In this document: in pieces, positions 23,918 through 34,274 of the stretch
How positions within the stretch are numbered: the first letter of the stretch is position 1
How the letters are laid out: every line of letters begins with the position of its first letter
Assembly (NCBI GenBank): GCA_002007465.1
Contig: LNAC01001237.1
Span: 24,260 to 88,259, forward strand
From: Ailurus styani
Taxonomy: Eukaryota > Chordata > Mammalia > Carnivora > Ailuridae
Reading direction: 5' to 3'
Length of the DNA: 64,000 bases
Position numbers and translations under genes: made by a program
The notes under the pieces: generated by a model
The model's database searches: none
What the model saw: only the letters and a program-made list of their open reading frames with translations
Told to the model about the DNA's origin: nothing

Positions 23918-24801
23918 AAGTGACCTACATCGTTGTGTCCATGATTAGTCCATGAGTGCCCAGCACACACAGCATGTCAATAAAATTTTTATAAACTTGA
24001 CTTAGAGCTCTATCTAGATATGTATATCAATCTATATCTATATCTATATATCTGTATCTATACCTATCTATGTCTATATACTATGAGACAAAGAGAGAGA
24101 CAGAGAATGAAAGAGAGAAATTGAGATTCGTGTCTTGTTATTCATGGTAGTTGTGTTCTATAAAGACACCATGAACACTAAAATAGTGAATATTGAAACA
24201 TTGCTTCTAAGGAAGATACAAAGTTAGGGTCCAGTGAGTCTCTGGTCACAATATTTCATCAACCTATCAGTACATACCTGATTTATGTGTATTTCTGTTT
24301 AGACACTTATTTAATAGATATTGTTGATTCATTAATTTTGTACTCACAGCCAACAGCACTATAACTCGTGCCTTAACAAAGCTTTCGAATACAGTTATAT
24401 TCTCTGTAGGGCACATCGCAGTTGCCTTGCATTTGAGGTACTCCACAGCACCTTAGCACTATGTTTGGGGACCATTTTACACATGAAAATCTCCAACAAA
24501 AAACACAAAAATGCAAAAAACATGACACTAAGAAGACCACAAAGAGGACACTAGTTGGCATTCTGAGAATGGGATCATGAAGTCAAGCTTTGCCTCCCTC
24601 AACCTCAGCTGGGAACATATATGTCAGTCAAGTCAAAGTTTTTCCACCCACCAAACATCCTCAATGACCTTTATTTGTAATTACTTACCTTCAGTATATT
24701 CTTGGAAAATAGTTTTAGTTTTTTCCTCATCTAGGGTAAATTTCCATGGCCTCAATAAAAAAGGTAGTATAGCTACACAGCATTTGATTCTTGGTACATG
24801 T
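23918..24801. other. Unique non-coding DNA with a degenerate (TATC)n
   Basis: Interrupted tatc/tata repeats run from about 24005 to 24085, followed by a gagagagaca block to 24120. No gene seen in the remainder. Confidence 0.65.
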
Positions 24802-24816
24802 TAAAAGTGCAGTCTA

Positions 24817-25027
24817 GGGGTGCCTGGGTGGCTCAGTCAGTTAAGCATATGATTCTTGGTTTTGGCTCAGGTTATGATCTCATGGGTGGAGAGATGGAGC
24901 CCCAGCTTAGGCTCTGCATTCAGTGGTGAGTCTGTTTGAAGATTCTCTACCTCTGTACCTCCCCACATTCTCTTTCTCATGCATGCATGCTTTCTCTAAA
25001 ATAAATACACAAATCTTTTTTATAAAA
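24817..25027 (+). mobile_element. SINEC, sense, older copy
   Basis: The head ggggtgcctgggtggctcag, box region (ggctcaggttatgatctcat), CT-rich body and an aataaatacacaaatctttt tail are all present. The 15-bp target-site duplication taaaagtgcagtcta is perfect at 24802-24816 and 25028-25042, although the body is diverged. Confidence 0.95.
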
Positions 25028-25042
25028 TAAAAGTGCAGTCTA

Positions 25043-25738
25043 TCTTTCATGTGAAGAGGAAATGGAGTGGCAATTTCTAGAGTTAGTAATAACAATAGTC
25101 TCATGTCATGGAGGTGAGTGTGGAGAAGCAATCTATAAGGAGGTACTCTATATGTAATACCCATATGTTCACATTGTTTCCTCCATTCTTTCAATGGCTA
25201 AGATACAGCTGCATGGCCCCTTATGATCAATCTTAAAAAGTCATGTAGTGCCATTTCAATCAAATGCCATGTCAGAACAATCTCAAGCTTACTGGGATTC
25301 ACAAGGAGGGAATATAGACCCCACCTTTCAATAGGAAGGGTGTCAAGATCACATTATAAAAATACGAATCAGATGGGAAATTTGTTGTGGGCATCTCTGG
25401 AAAATATAGTCTGCCACAAGTATTTTCCAGACAGTTAAAGAAAAATGTTTCTCAAATAAGAGTTAATGATCACCTGTGTCAAGTGTTACTGCTAACCTGC
25501 TAGACAAGAACGGAGACTTAACTATTAACATTTTGCCAAGTGGGATTTATTGGTGACCCAGACAGGAGCTGATTAGGTTGGAGTAGTCGAAAGAGGGCAT
25601 GGGAGGAATGAAATTGGAGACAGTGAACGCAAACAACACTGTTAGGACTCTTCAAAGGACAGAAAAAGGGAGGGATAAATAGTAGCTAAAGGTCAAATGA
25701 GAGTTTGATTTTGATTTTTTTTTTGAGATGGGAGATAT
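25043..25738. other. Non-coding DNA, partly an unassigned old repeat
   Basis: About 25200-25425 (gaatatagaccccacctttc, ttgttgtgggcatctctgga, tagtctgccaca) resembles a dispersed LTR-like mammalian repeat in antisense, but I cannot assign a family. No gene seen. Confidence 0.45.
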
Positions 25739-25752
25739 TATGATATGCTTCT

Positions 25753-25954
25753 TTTTTTTAAAGATTTTATTTATTTTATTTGACACAGAGAGAGAGATTA
25801 CAAGTAGGAAGAGAGGCAGGCAGAAAGACAGGGAGAGGAGGAAGCAGGCTCCCTGCTGAGCAGAGAGCCCGATATGGGCCTCGATCCCAGGACGCTGAGA
25901 CCATGACCTGAGGCGAAAGCAGAGGCTTTAACCCACTGAGCCACCCAGGCGCCC
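25753..25954 (-). mobile_element. SINEC, mustelid-type, antisense
   Basis: The inverted tail (aaagattttatttattttat), purine body, ccgatatgggcctcgatccc and inverted head (ttaacccactgagccaccca) fit the mustelid-type subfamily and are close to consensus. Target-site duplication tatgatatgcttct is perfect at 25739-25752 and 25955-25968. This is a young insertion. Confidence 0.96.
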
Positions 25955-25968
25955 TATGATATGCTTCT

Positions 25969-27129
25969 GAAGGGCTTAAGATAGTATTACAGGAAGATTT
26001 GTTGATACAGGATAAAGATAATCTTTGAAATTTTTATTGAGTATGTGATAATGGACAAGATCTAGTGCACAGTGGAAGGGCTATTGTTTTATATGAACAT
26101 TTGTCCATAGCTACAAGAGGGCAAGAAAAGAACATGGACACATGTGTAGGCAGATTGGTAGATATAGTGGTGGAAGCAGGTGGATGTTTTCTTTTTTCAG
26201 TAAAAAGTCATCAGCTGACAATGATGTATTAACAATTTGAAGAAAGAGGAAAAGATGTAACATTCATCTGGAGAAATGTAATGTAATTTCTAGTTAGTAG
26301 AGACGCACCTAAAATTGTTGCTTGTTTTCCTCCTTCCTTCCTGAGGTACTCTGGTAAAAACATGGAGTAGGCAGAACTGGATACAACCAGGCTTAGGGGT
26401 TAGCCAGAGCAATATGAAGATGAGAAAGAGCAAGAGACTAAGAGAGGATAAAAATAAGAGTAATTGTAATGGTGGATTACAGAATTTAAACTGATTATGA
26501 AAGGAGAGGACATTCAGATGGTGAGTCAGAATGAAAGACAATAGATTCAGTGGATTTTAGACCTTAGTGGGGCCAAAGAATGACCAGAATGGAAATTCTT
26601 CAGCAGCATGTGTTAGAAAGATTAAACAGGTAGAGGAAGAGTAGAATTCTAGAACTTCAGATAATTGAAGGTGTTGAGCGGTCCTAGATATGACCATCAG
26701 AGGCAGATGAGGAGTAGAAGCAGAATCACTGGAGGATCTGAGGAGCCAGAATGTTTGAGTCATCATCTATGTGGAATATGAAACCCAAAGTAATGATGGC
26801 TGTTGTGGTGTCAAGATTGACAACAGGCTAGGGGTTAAAATCTTCAAGAACCAGCATAGGTGCATGACTAGAGGGACTATAGCTTGCTGAAATGAGGATT
26901 AGAGAGGAAATAGAATAATTTGATGGCAATGTTCAAAGCTTAGAACTATGAGAGTGGTAAAAGGGACAGTAATCTGAAAGTGGCAATGAGGGGCAAGGGG
27001 AAACATTTAACATTTGATACAAATATGCAAATGTGTGTGTATGAAAGCAATATAAGTCATCAACAGGACGTCCACTTTACACTTCTGAAAGTCTTAATAG
27101 GTTAATCTATTGAATAGGGTCATAATGCT
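25969..27129. other. Purine-rich non-coding DNA, probably an ancient repeat
   Basis: From about 26050 to 27000 the + strand is rich in ag/gaag words and resembles a dispersed ancient repeat (ggagtaggcagaactggata, aggcagatgaggagtagaag, gaggagccagaatgtttgag) whose family I cannot name. The ORFs on the - strand (69-83 codons) are low-complexity readings of it. No gene seen. Confidence 0.45.
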
Positions 27130-27470
27130 TACCCTTATAGAACGCACTGGTGAATTGATTGATCAATTGATTGATTCAATAGTTATCACTGAAGTTCTCA
27201 TTGATGTTAGGCACTATTTGAGGCAGAGCAATAAAATTTAAGTGATAGTGCTATACTCATGGAACTGACATCCTAGCTGTGGAAACCACACTCTACAAAT
27301 GTAAAGACAAAAGTAAATAAATAATATAAATTTAGATTTTGATCATTAGTGCTAGGAAGAAATTAAGTAAGAAACTCTGATGGAGAACAGCACATGAAGC
27401 TGACTTACATGGGGTTCTGGGAAAGACTTTTCAAGCAGGTGACACTTTTATAATAAATGAATTACAATCA
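27130..27470 (-). repeat. L2 LINE, antisense
   Basis: gttaggcactatttgaggca, gcaataaaatttaagtgata, catggaactgacatcctagc, aaagtaaataaataatataa and aagcaggtgacacttttata follow the inverted L2 3' end (caggcactg, gtgaacaagac, atggagcttacattctag, aaacaaataaat, gaggtgacattt). The left edge is a degenerate attgattgatcaattgattg repeat. Confidence 0.72.
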
Positions 27471-27593
27471 CTGAAATACAGTAGATGCTAAGTAGATTAA
27501 AGCCCTATTGATAATATTATAATGTATATAATGTATAATGTATAAAATGTTACAATGTATATAATGTTGTTTACCAGCTTATACTGTGTTTTA

Positions 27594-27795
27594 TTTTATT
27601 TTTTTAAAGATTTTGCTTATTTATTTGACAGAGAGAGAGACAGTGAGAGAGGGAACACAAGCAGGGGGAGTGGGAGAGGAAGAAGCAAGCTCCCCACTGA
27701 GCAGGGAGTCCGATGCAGGACTCAATCCCAGGACCCTGGGATCATGACCTGAGCTGAAAAGAGATATTTAATGACTGAGGCACCCAGGCACCCCT
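27594..27795 (-). mobile_element. SINEC, antisense
   Basis: The inverted tail (aaagattttgcttatttatt), gagagagaga block, ccgatgcaggactcaatccc and inverted head (gactgaggcacccaggcacc) are present. Target duplications atactgtgtttta (27581-27593) and ataccatgtttta (27796-27808) differ at two bases. Confidence 0.93.
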
Positions 27796-27808
27796 ATACC
27801 ATGTTTTA

Positions 27809-28432
27809 AAGTATAATAGACTTTTAAATGGCACTAAAGTGAACAACCTTAGTTTTACATATCATTTTACACATATAAAAATTAATATAAAAATCAAACT
27901 TTAAGCCAGAGGTGATGTTGTACCTAAAGTTCCATGATGAAAGCTTGAATTTTCTTTAAGTTATCACGTCCAGTATATTCATGCCTAACACCATTCTTTC
28001 TTTCAGAGCAGAAGACTGTTTTAGAACTTTCCTTATAGTTCTAAGACTGTGCTAAATCTTACTTAAGGCAATTAAGAACATCACTGAAGACTTTAATAGA
28101 AACAGTTGCTGAAAAGTGGAAGCAGGGTAAGAATACTCCCAAGAAACCTGGAATGCATCATTCTGTTACCACATCAGTGTCTTCTTTTCCTTTAGTTTTC
28201 CTCTTGAGGATAGAAATATGTGGCTGCTGCTGGTTGGTCTCACACTAAGAGGAATTCCTGTGAGATTAACAACACTCAGCCTAAAGAAGACTATTGACTA
28301 GTGACTACCAGAAAGAGGTAATAGCTAGATTAATGATACTAGTTCTATGTGCTCAGTTATTTTATATTTTTCCATGTGTATCCAAGCACTGCAATTTGTA
28401 ATTGCAAGATGGACTATATGTAAATGTCTCTC
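27809..28432. other. Unique AT-rich non-coding DNA
   Basis: No gene or nameable repeat seen. Confidence 0.6.
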
Positions 28433-28450
28433 TTGTTCTTGCTAACTTCT

Positions 28451-28459
28451 TTTTTTTAA

Positions 28460-28492
<33 letters not shown>

Positions 28493-28577
28493 TATCCCAG
28501 GGGTACAGGTCTGTGAATCATCAGGCTTATACGTTTCATAGCACTCAGCATAGCACAAACCCTCCCCAATGTCCATA
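28451..28577 (-). mobile_element. Short 5'-truncated carnivore L1 3' end, antisense
   Basis: A T run and (ATT)n (28461-28492) precede caggggtacaggtctgtgaa, catcaggcttatacgtttca and cctccccaatgtccata, the inverted L1 3' UTR. The 18-bp sequence ttgttcttgctaacttct is repeated exactly at 28433-28450 and 28578-28595. Only about 127 bp were inserted, and the perfect duplication points to a fairly recent event. Confidence 0.96.
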
Positions 28578-28595
28578 TTGTTCTTGCTAACTTCT

Positions 28596-29094
28596 CAATG
28601 TCTTGGAGCTGCTCTGTTTAGTGAGACACACATAATACCAAAGGGCAGAATGTGAACTTTCCCTTCTCCTTAACTCAACAAAACATGGTCATCTCCAATC
28701 TTTAGGGAATGCCCAAGCCTCAGGCCCCCATTTCCTATTTATATTCATCCTAACTAACATTTGCCAGCTTTAACTTGTCTGTAAAACTATTATAATATTG
28801 GTTTGCATGAGCTTTTCATCCTGTGGTTGGAGCTTTGTTTACCTTGGCTTATGAAGTCTCACCTTCAACTGGCACTTTGCAAAGAGGAAGCATGTTCTTT
28901 ACCCACATAAAGACAGGTGGACAAATGGCTTCCCCATTCCACTACCCCATTCAACTATAGAAGTGAAATGATTGCAAAACCTTCCAGAATTTAGTACATT
29001 GTATGTTCTACCTGATTGAATGACATCACAATAACATATCAGAATTAAAATTAAAGCAGTTATCAAAATTAAAACAGAACTCACAAAATAGGTC
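28596..29094. other. Unique non-coding DNA
   Basis: No gene or nameable repeat seen. Confidence 0.6.
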
Positions 29095-30970
29095 CAAGGG
29101 TGACTTCCAGTTATTTCAAGATAGAGTAGCTCTGTTCATACCAGGCCCTCCCCTTTACAACTTAAAAAACAGAACAGAACAAAATAAAACAAAAACTTAG
29201 TCTTAACATAAAAAACAAGCATATGTAGACTCTGAAAGATGAAAAGAAGAAGGAAGGCATTCTAAAAAGCTCAACACTTGAGAAAAAAACAGCAAAGAAT
29301 CCACTTGGTTTCCTGACTGCCTCCCATATATTTTAGGGTGCTGTAGAAGCTTCTAATCCATAAACACTGGTGGCAGAAAAATCCTGCAGGGAAAATCCTG
29401 TTTTCCTGACTAAAGAGCCAGGAAGAGGTTGGCCTAACAACAGAAAACTTTTTTGGTAATATGTCCTCTACTGCAGGCATACACCAATAAAGAACCATAC
29501 CCTTTTTCTCTCCTTCTATCTCTATGTTTTCAGTAGGCCAAAAGGGGGTTTGAAATTCCACATCCCCTCGTGCTCCATGGTGCTCAAATTCCCCTGCTGG
29601 GGGAGTGTCAGCAGGACTAACCAGGGAGAGAAACTTCCATTCCCCACCAGGGAATTAGTCTCAGGAATAAGGCAGAACACAGCAATGGTCCAACATCTGT
29701 GTTGTCAGAGTCTGAGAAGGAAAGGTGTAAGGAAGTGGGGCTAGAAGAGTTTCAAAGAAATAATAAATACAGACTTCCCAAGTGTGGAAGGTGAAAGATA
29801 TAAACTACATTTTCAAAAAGCTGAGCCAACGTCCAATAGGATGAACCCAGGGAAATCCATGCCAATTTACCTCACAATTAAATGTCTTACAACTAAAGGC
29901 AAAGAAGAAATTGTTGAGAGCAACCAAAGAAATGACTTATCTCTGTAGAAGAACCTTAACTTGAATGATGTCAGGTTTATTACTCCAAACCATGGAGATT
30001 AGAAGGAATGGACACAATATTTCTTTAAGTATTGGGAAAAAAGAAAAAAAATGTGAACCACTTATTCAATATCCAGTGAAAATATCCTTCAACAGTGATG
30101 GAGAAAGAAGCACTCTCTCACAAAGGAAGACAAGGAGAGCCTGCTGCTAGCAAACTGGCCCTTGAAGAATAGAGAAAGGAAGTTCTCTAAACAGTAAAGA
30201 AATAGCAGACTGCTCATAGCTTCAGAAAGGAAAGAAAACCATGGAATGAATAAAAATAGGGGTAAATATAATAGAATTTCTTAAATCATATTTGATGGTT
30301 AAATCAAAATATATAACACCGTCTGATGTGGTCCTAAGTGTGTATATGGAAAAATACTGAAGTTTGTTGTTTTTTAAGAGTATAAAGTGTAGGAGCCCCT
30401 GTGTGTCTCAGTTCGTTAAGCGTCTGCCTTCAGCTCAGGTCATGAACCCAGGGGTCTGGGCGTGGAGCCCCGGATCAGGCTCCCTGCTTCGTGGGGATCC
30501 TACTTCTCCCTCTCCCTCTCCCTCTGTGGTTTCCCCTGCTTGTGCTTGCTCTCTCTCTCAAATAAATAAAATCTCTTTTAAAAAAGTGTAAAGGGTAATG
30601 AATGGGACCTAAATGGAAGTATGATTGCTACACTGCATTTGGGGTAAAAGATTGATACCAGTAGACATGGTATATTATGTATATTGTAATACCTAAAGCA
30701 GCCACTAATTAAAATGTAAGATGTGATATACTCAAAAGATTATAAATAAATAAAAATGGAATCCTAAAAGCATTTGCATCATCCACAAAATTCAACAAAA
30801 TAGAAACCAAGGAATGAGAAAGGGAAACAGAAAACAAATAATGAAATGGCCCACTTGAGCCCTAACATTCCAGTAGTAACTTTGAAGTGTCTTAAATATA
30901 CCCACCCAATCAAAAGAGAGAAATTAGAAAGGACACAAAAAAATATATAATATGCTGTCTTCAAGAAATT
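29095..30970 (+). mobile_element. Ancient L1M, sense, first block of a split element
   Basis: ccctcccctttacaacttaa, aatatccagtgaaaatatcc, ctctctcacaaaggaagaca and aatcaaaagagagaaattag, then atgctgtcttcaagaaa, follow the order of old L1 sequence up to the start of ORF2. It is interrupted by a SINE at 30392-30582. The same L1M resumes at about 31971 and again at about 32838, so later insertions split one element. No intact ORF remains. Confidence 0.75.
30392..30582 (+). mobile_element. SINEC, sense, inside L1M
   Basis: The head gagcccctgtgtgtctcagt, box region (cagctcaggtcatgaaccca), (TCCCTC)n body and an aataaataaaatctctttta tail are present. A short target-site duplication aaagtgta lies at 30384-30391 and 30583-30590. 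Confidence 0.93.
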
Positions 30971-31894
30971 TGTCTTCTGCTTTCAGAACTTAGGGCAAGA
31001 GCTGTTGCGTGTTTCCCCTGAGGGTGCGAAGGATCTGCAAGTGAGGTAGCTGCTCTGGGCCTTCGTCATTTCTGTGGGGTTGCTGCGGGCCTCATCAGGA
31101 AAGACCTGGAGATGTACCACCAGATTCCTATGGTGCTGCAGAGAGATTAAGCCACTCATCAAGACAGATACATTTCTGTTCACATCAGGGGGGAAAGACA
31201 CTACAGAAGGATGTTCCAGAGAACCCACCATAGCTGCCCATTAAAGAAAAGTTCTGCTTAAAACACTATCAGGACCTAGAGAGTTCAAAAGAGCTTATAA
31301 CACTGTTATTCATATGGTACATATGAACCCTGCATAGGGAAATGGTCTTCATTTTCTTGGGAAGTGTGGAATTATCCCAAGAATCTGAACACAAACATCA
31401 AAGGGGGGTGAGGTGTGAAGCTCTCATCTCCACAAGATTTTAACTTGAGAGAAGCAACCAAAGACCTGAGTAATGGTGTGCTTCCAGTCTCAGATAGGTG
31501 TTGCTCCTTCAGCATGTGGCTTCCAGAATGAAGATATGGGGAGCAGAGCCACCATTGTTCTGCAGCCAATGTGAACATGGTGAGAAATAAACACTTGCTG
31601 CTTGGACACATGACTTGCGTTGGCCAATGGAACATGAGTAGAAGTGGTGTGTACTATTCCTAGCAGAAGCTTTGAGAGCCATTAGTGCTTCCACTTCTGT
31701 ACCTTTATTCATGGTAACAACGTGTCCTTATTAGCAGTCTGGAACCCAAATTGAATAAGACACATGGGGCAATGCCATAACTAGCCCATAGCCAAAATGT
31801 CCTATGAACAATCAATAAACCTTTATTGTTATAAGCCAAAAAAGGAAGGAAGGAAGGAAGGAAAGAAGGAAGGGAGGGAGAGACAGAGGGAGGA

Positions 31895-31966
<72 letters not shown>

Positions 31967-31969
31967 AAA
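30971..31969 (+). mobile_element. Unidentified A-tailed retroposed insert inside L1M
   Basis: The L1M breaks after tcaagaaatt (30961-30970) and resumes with an L1M-like acttcaagtac at 31981, so about 1 kb was inserted. The inserted DNA has AATAAA at 31814-31819 and an A run starting at 31838, 18 bases later. The A run has grown into a (GGAA)n/(GAAA)n tract. The flanks aagaaatt and aagaaaatt could be an eroded target-site duplication. This is the structure of a polyadenylated RNA copied back into DNA. The part after about 31590 has the flavour of an old LTR-type repeat (cgttggccaatggaacatga, aacctttattgttataagcc). I do not recognise the rest, and no ORF over about 87 codons is present. Confidence 0.5.
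31839..31968. repeat. (GGAA)n then (GAAA)19 microsatellite
   Basis: (GGAA)n with interruptions runs to about 31892, then uninterrupted GAAA units from 31893 to 31968. It probably grew from the A tail of the insert to its left. The Lys/Arg-rich 70-codon ORF here is an artefact of the repeat. Confidence 0.95.
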
Positions 31970-31970
31970 A

Positions 31971-32151
31971 AGAAAATTACACTTCAAGTACAATGACGAA
32001 GGCAGTTGAAAGTTAAAGGGTGGTTAAAGATATATCATGCAACACTAAGAACAAAAGAAAAAAAGTAGGAGTGGCCATATTAACATCTAATACACTATAT
32101 GTCAGGGAAAAAGAAAATTATTACAAGCCAAGAAGGATAAGACATATGGCT
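31971..32151 (+). mobile_element. L1M, second block of the split element
   Basis: aagatatatcatgcaacact, agtaggagtggccatattaa and aaagaaaattattacaagcc match the early ORF2 run of L1 (agatatatcatgcaaacactaa, ggagtggctatattaatatc, aaagaaaattatcag). In consensus order it directly continues the block that ends at 30970. Confidence 0.75.
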
Positions 32152-32447
32152 TGTTATAGGTTGAATTATGACCCCCCCCCTCAAAAAGATATGATCAAGT
32201 CCTCATGCTTGGTACCTGTGAAAATGACCTTATTTGGAAATAAGATTTTTGCAGGTGTAATCGACTTAGGAGATGGCGTTTCTGGGGTGCCTGGTTGGCT
32301 TTGGCTCAGGTCATGATCCCAGGACCCTGGGATTAAGCTCTGTGTCAGTTTCCCTGCATAGTGGGGAGTCTGCTTCTCCCTCTCCCACTGCCCTACCCCA
32401 TGCTCACTCTCATTTTCATTCTCTTAAATAAATAAATAAATAAAATC

Positions 32448-32498
<51 letters not shown>

Positions 32499-32833
32499 TG
32501 TTTCTGAACTAAGAAGGATTTAATCCAATGTAACCGGTATCCGTATAAGAACAGGGGAATTTAGACACAGACAGACACACATGGAGACTACCAAGTGACA
32601 GTAGAGGCAGACATCAAAGTGATGAATGTACAACTCAAGAAACTCCAGCCACTGGCAACCACTTGAGAGACAGAAGGAAAGCAGAGAAAGATTCTTTCTG
32701 ACAGCCTTCAGAGGGAGCACAGCCATGCCAACAATTTGGTTTTGGACTCTTAACCCTCAGGACTTTGAAAAAATATATCTCTGTTCTTTTAAGCCACTAG
32801 TTTGTGGGAGTTTGTTATGCTAATATACTGGTA
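32152..32833 (+). mobile_element. MLT1-type solo LTR (ERVL-MaLR), interrupted by a SINE
   Basis: It starts tgttataggttgaattatga, then gtacctgtgaaaatgacctt and atttggaaataagatttttg. After the SINE it continues with taatccaatgtaaccggtat, agacacagacagacacacat and ttttaagccactagtttgtg, and ends near ttgttatgc. This is the MLT1 LTR order. No internal retroviral genes are present, so it is a solo LTR of an ancient non-infectious element. It interrupts the L1M, which resumes at about 32838. Confidence 0.87.
32284..32492 (+). mobile_element. SINEC, sense, inside the MLT1 LTR
   Basis: ggggtgcctggttggctttg shows a head with an internal deletion (about 25 bases of the A-box region), followed by ctcaggtcatgatcccagga, a CT-rich body, an (aaat)n tail and a (GA)n stretch at 32454-32494. 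Target-site duplications agatggcgtttct (32271-32283) and agatggtgtttct (32493-32505) differ at one base. Confidence 0.94.
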
Positions 32834-32837
32834 AAAT

Positions 32838-32915
32838 GTTCAATACATGGATTCAAAATATATATGCACCAAACAACGGAGCCTCAAATTCATGAAGCAA
32901 AAACCCACAGAGTCC
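32838..32915 (+). mobile_element. L1M, third block of the split element
   Basis: ttcaaaatatatatgcacca, acaacggagcctcaaattca and gaagcaaaaacccacagag match the L1 ORF2 run 'aaatatatatgcacccaa...ggagca...ataaagca'. After about 32915 the sequence changes to a short inverted L1-like piece (tataattgtgttcatttcga, tacagtatgtaactttctc). Confidence 0.7.
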
Positions 32916-33384
32916 TCCATCTATATAATTGTGTTCATTTCGAGAATGTTATAAGCATTGATTCGTACAGTATGTAACTTTCTCTTGCACCCACCATTCA
33001 TCAACTGGATCTATCTTGTCATTCGGATCCGACCTAGTCACTTCCTAACATTACAGCAGTGAATGTGGGCTGCTCCCAACATCCATATTCTTCTTCAGTC
33101 ACACAACTGATTTTATTTGGGAACAGCATTATTCCCCTTTGAAAATCCAGATTCAAGGCCCTATTATTTGATCAAAGCACAACAAATAATAATTCCATAT
33201 GTTTATCTGGAAACTAAGCTATTCCATATAAATAATTATAAAATTTTCTGTGGATTAAAATATTCTTTGACTAACCTAGCTGCTAAATAGGCTATTCCAA
33301 AGCCCACGTTCACACATGTTGTCTGAAACTAATAGTCCCCCCAAAAGAATATGTATGTACTTAAAATTTAAATCTTTAATTTTT
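32916..33384. other. Non-coding DNA, partly inverted L1-like
   Basis: About 32916-32985 looks like inverted old L1. The rest appears unique. The left member of an 818-bp duplicated segment begins at 33157. Confidence 0.5.
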
Positions 33385-33495
33385 GAGGTTCTTACATAAA
33401 TTATAAGTTCCAAGAAGTATTGCTGTATCTACAGAGTATAGAATAGTAGCTGACACATGAATGCTCAAATTAATATTTGATGAATATATGAATTA
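33385..33495 (+). repeat. L2 3' end (second copy at 34503-34613)
   Basis: gaatagtagctgacacatga, atgctcaaattaatatttga and tgaatatatgaat match the L2 terminus (cagtgcctggcacat, gctcaataaatatttg, ttgaatgaatga). Confidence 0.7.
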
Positions 33496-33689
33496 AAATA
33501 AGAATGGATTACATTAATAATTTTTAAGTGTAATACTATTCTTTGGTCACATGCTTGATATGATTCAGATTTGTTTTATTCTACTTACTAAATGTAATAG
33601 GTTCAGAAAGCTCTTAAATTATACTGTCTTTGAGCAGAATGTGCTGTTAAATATAATCAGTAATATTATTAATAAAGTTTATAAAAGAA

Positions 33690-33880
33690 CTATTGAGAGC
33701 TTACCATATGTCAATTCTGTTTTCAGAATTACAATTCTGAAACAATTCTGTTTTCTAATCCTTACAACAGTCCAAGGAAGTAGTAATATCATTATGCCCA
33801 GTTTATATGAGAATATCAAGATTTTAAGTGTTTCACTAAATTATTTGAAGTCACACAGCAAGTAAATGACAGAAATTTTT
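33690..33880 (+). repeat. MIR SINE (second copy at 34808-34998)
   Basis: tattgagagcttaccatatg, ctaatccttacaacagtcca, atatcattatgcccagttta and gaagtcacacagcaagtaaa follow the MIR consensus in order. Confidence 0.82.
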
Positions 33881-33905
33881 ATGTATGGTATTTTATGTTC
33901 AATTT

Positions 33906-34161
33906 TCTATAGTAATTTTTTTTTAAATTTTATTTTTATTATTTGCCCAAGGGGTACAGGTCTGTGAATCATCAGGCTTACACCTTTCACAGCACTCACC
34001 ATAGCACAAACCCTCCCCAATGTCCATAACCCATCCACCCTATCCCTACCCTCCCACCCCCCAGTAACCCTCAGTTTGTTTTGTGAGATTAGGAGTCTCT
34101 TATGGTTTGTCTCCTTCCCCATCCCATCTTGTTTCATTATTTTTCCCTCCCTACCCCCCAC
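33906..34161 (-). mobile_element. Young carnivore L1 3' UTR, antisense, running into the gap
   Basis: A T run is followed by tttgcccaaggggtacaggt, catcaggcttacacctttca, ccctccccaatgtccataac, aaccctcagtttgttttgtg and ttcattatttttccctccct. It is nearly the exact inverse of the L1 end at 63040-63297. The sequence stops at ctaccccccac, where that other copy has a long G/C tract. Confidence 0.95.
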
Positions 34162-34274
34162 NNNNNNNNNNNNNNNNNNNNNNNNNNNNNNNNNNNNNNN
34201 NNNNNNNNNNNNNNNNNNNNNNNNNNNNNNNNNNNNNNNNNNNNNNNNNNNNNNNNNNNNNNNNNNNNNNNNNN
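34162..34274. other. Assembly gap (113 N)
   Basis: A run of 113 undetermined bases. ORF calls crossing it are meaningless. Confidence 1.

Larger units (their letters stand above)
33157..33974 (+). repeat. 818-bp segment, left copy, flanking the assembly gap
   Basis: Base for base as far as I compared, this equals 34275-35092 (offset 1118). The segment includes an L2 end (about 33385-33495), a MIR (about 33690-33880) and the start of an antisense L1 3' end. The copies diverge after gtgaatcatca. Perfect identity next to a gap favours an unmerged assembly overlap over a real tandem duplication. Confidence 0.95.

Noticed and set aside
31797..32009. Lys/Arg-rich 70-codon ORF as a basic peptide
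   Set aside because: It is a direct reading of the GGAA/GAAA microsatellite.
32152..32833. MLT1 (and MLT2 at 47698, MLT1 at 51310) as parts of an intact endogenous retrovirus
   Set aside because: Only LTR-type sequence is present. No primer-binding site with gag, pol or env follows, so they are solo LTRs of very old elements.
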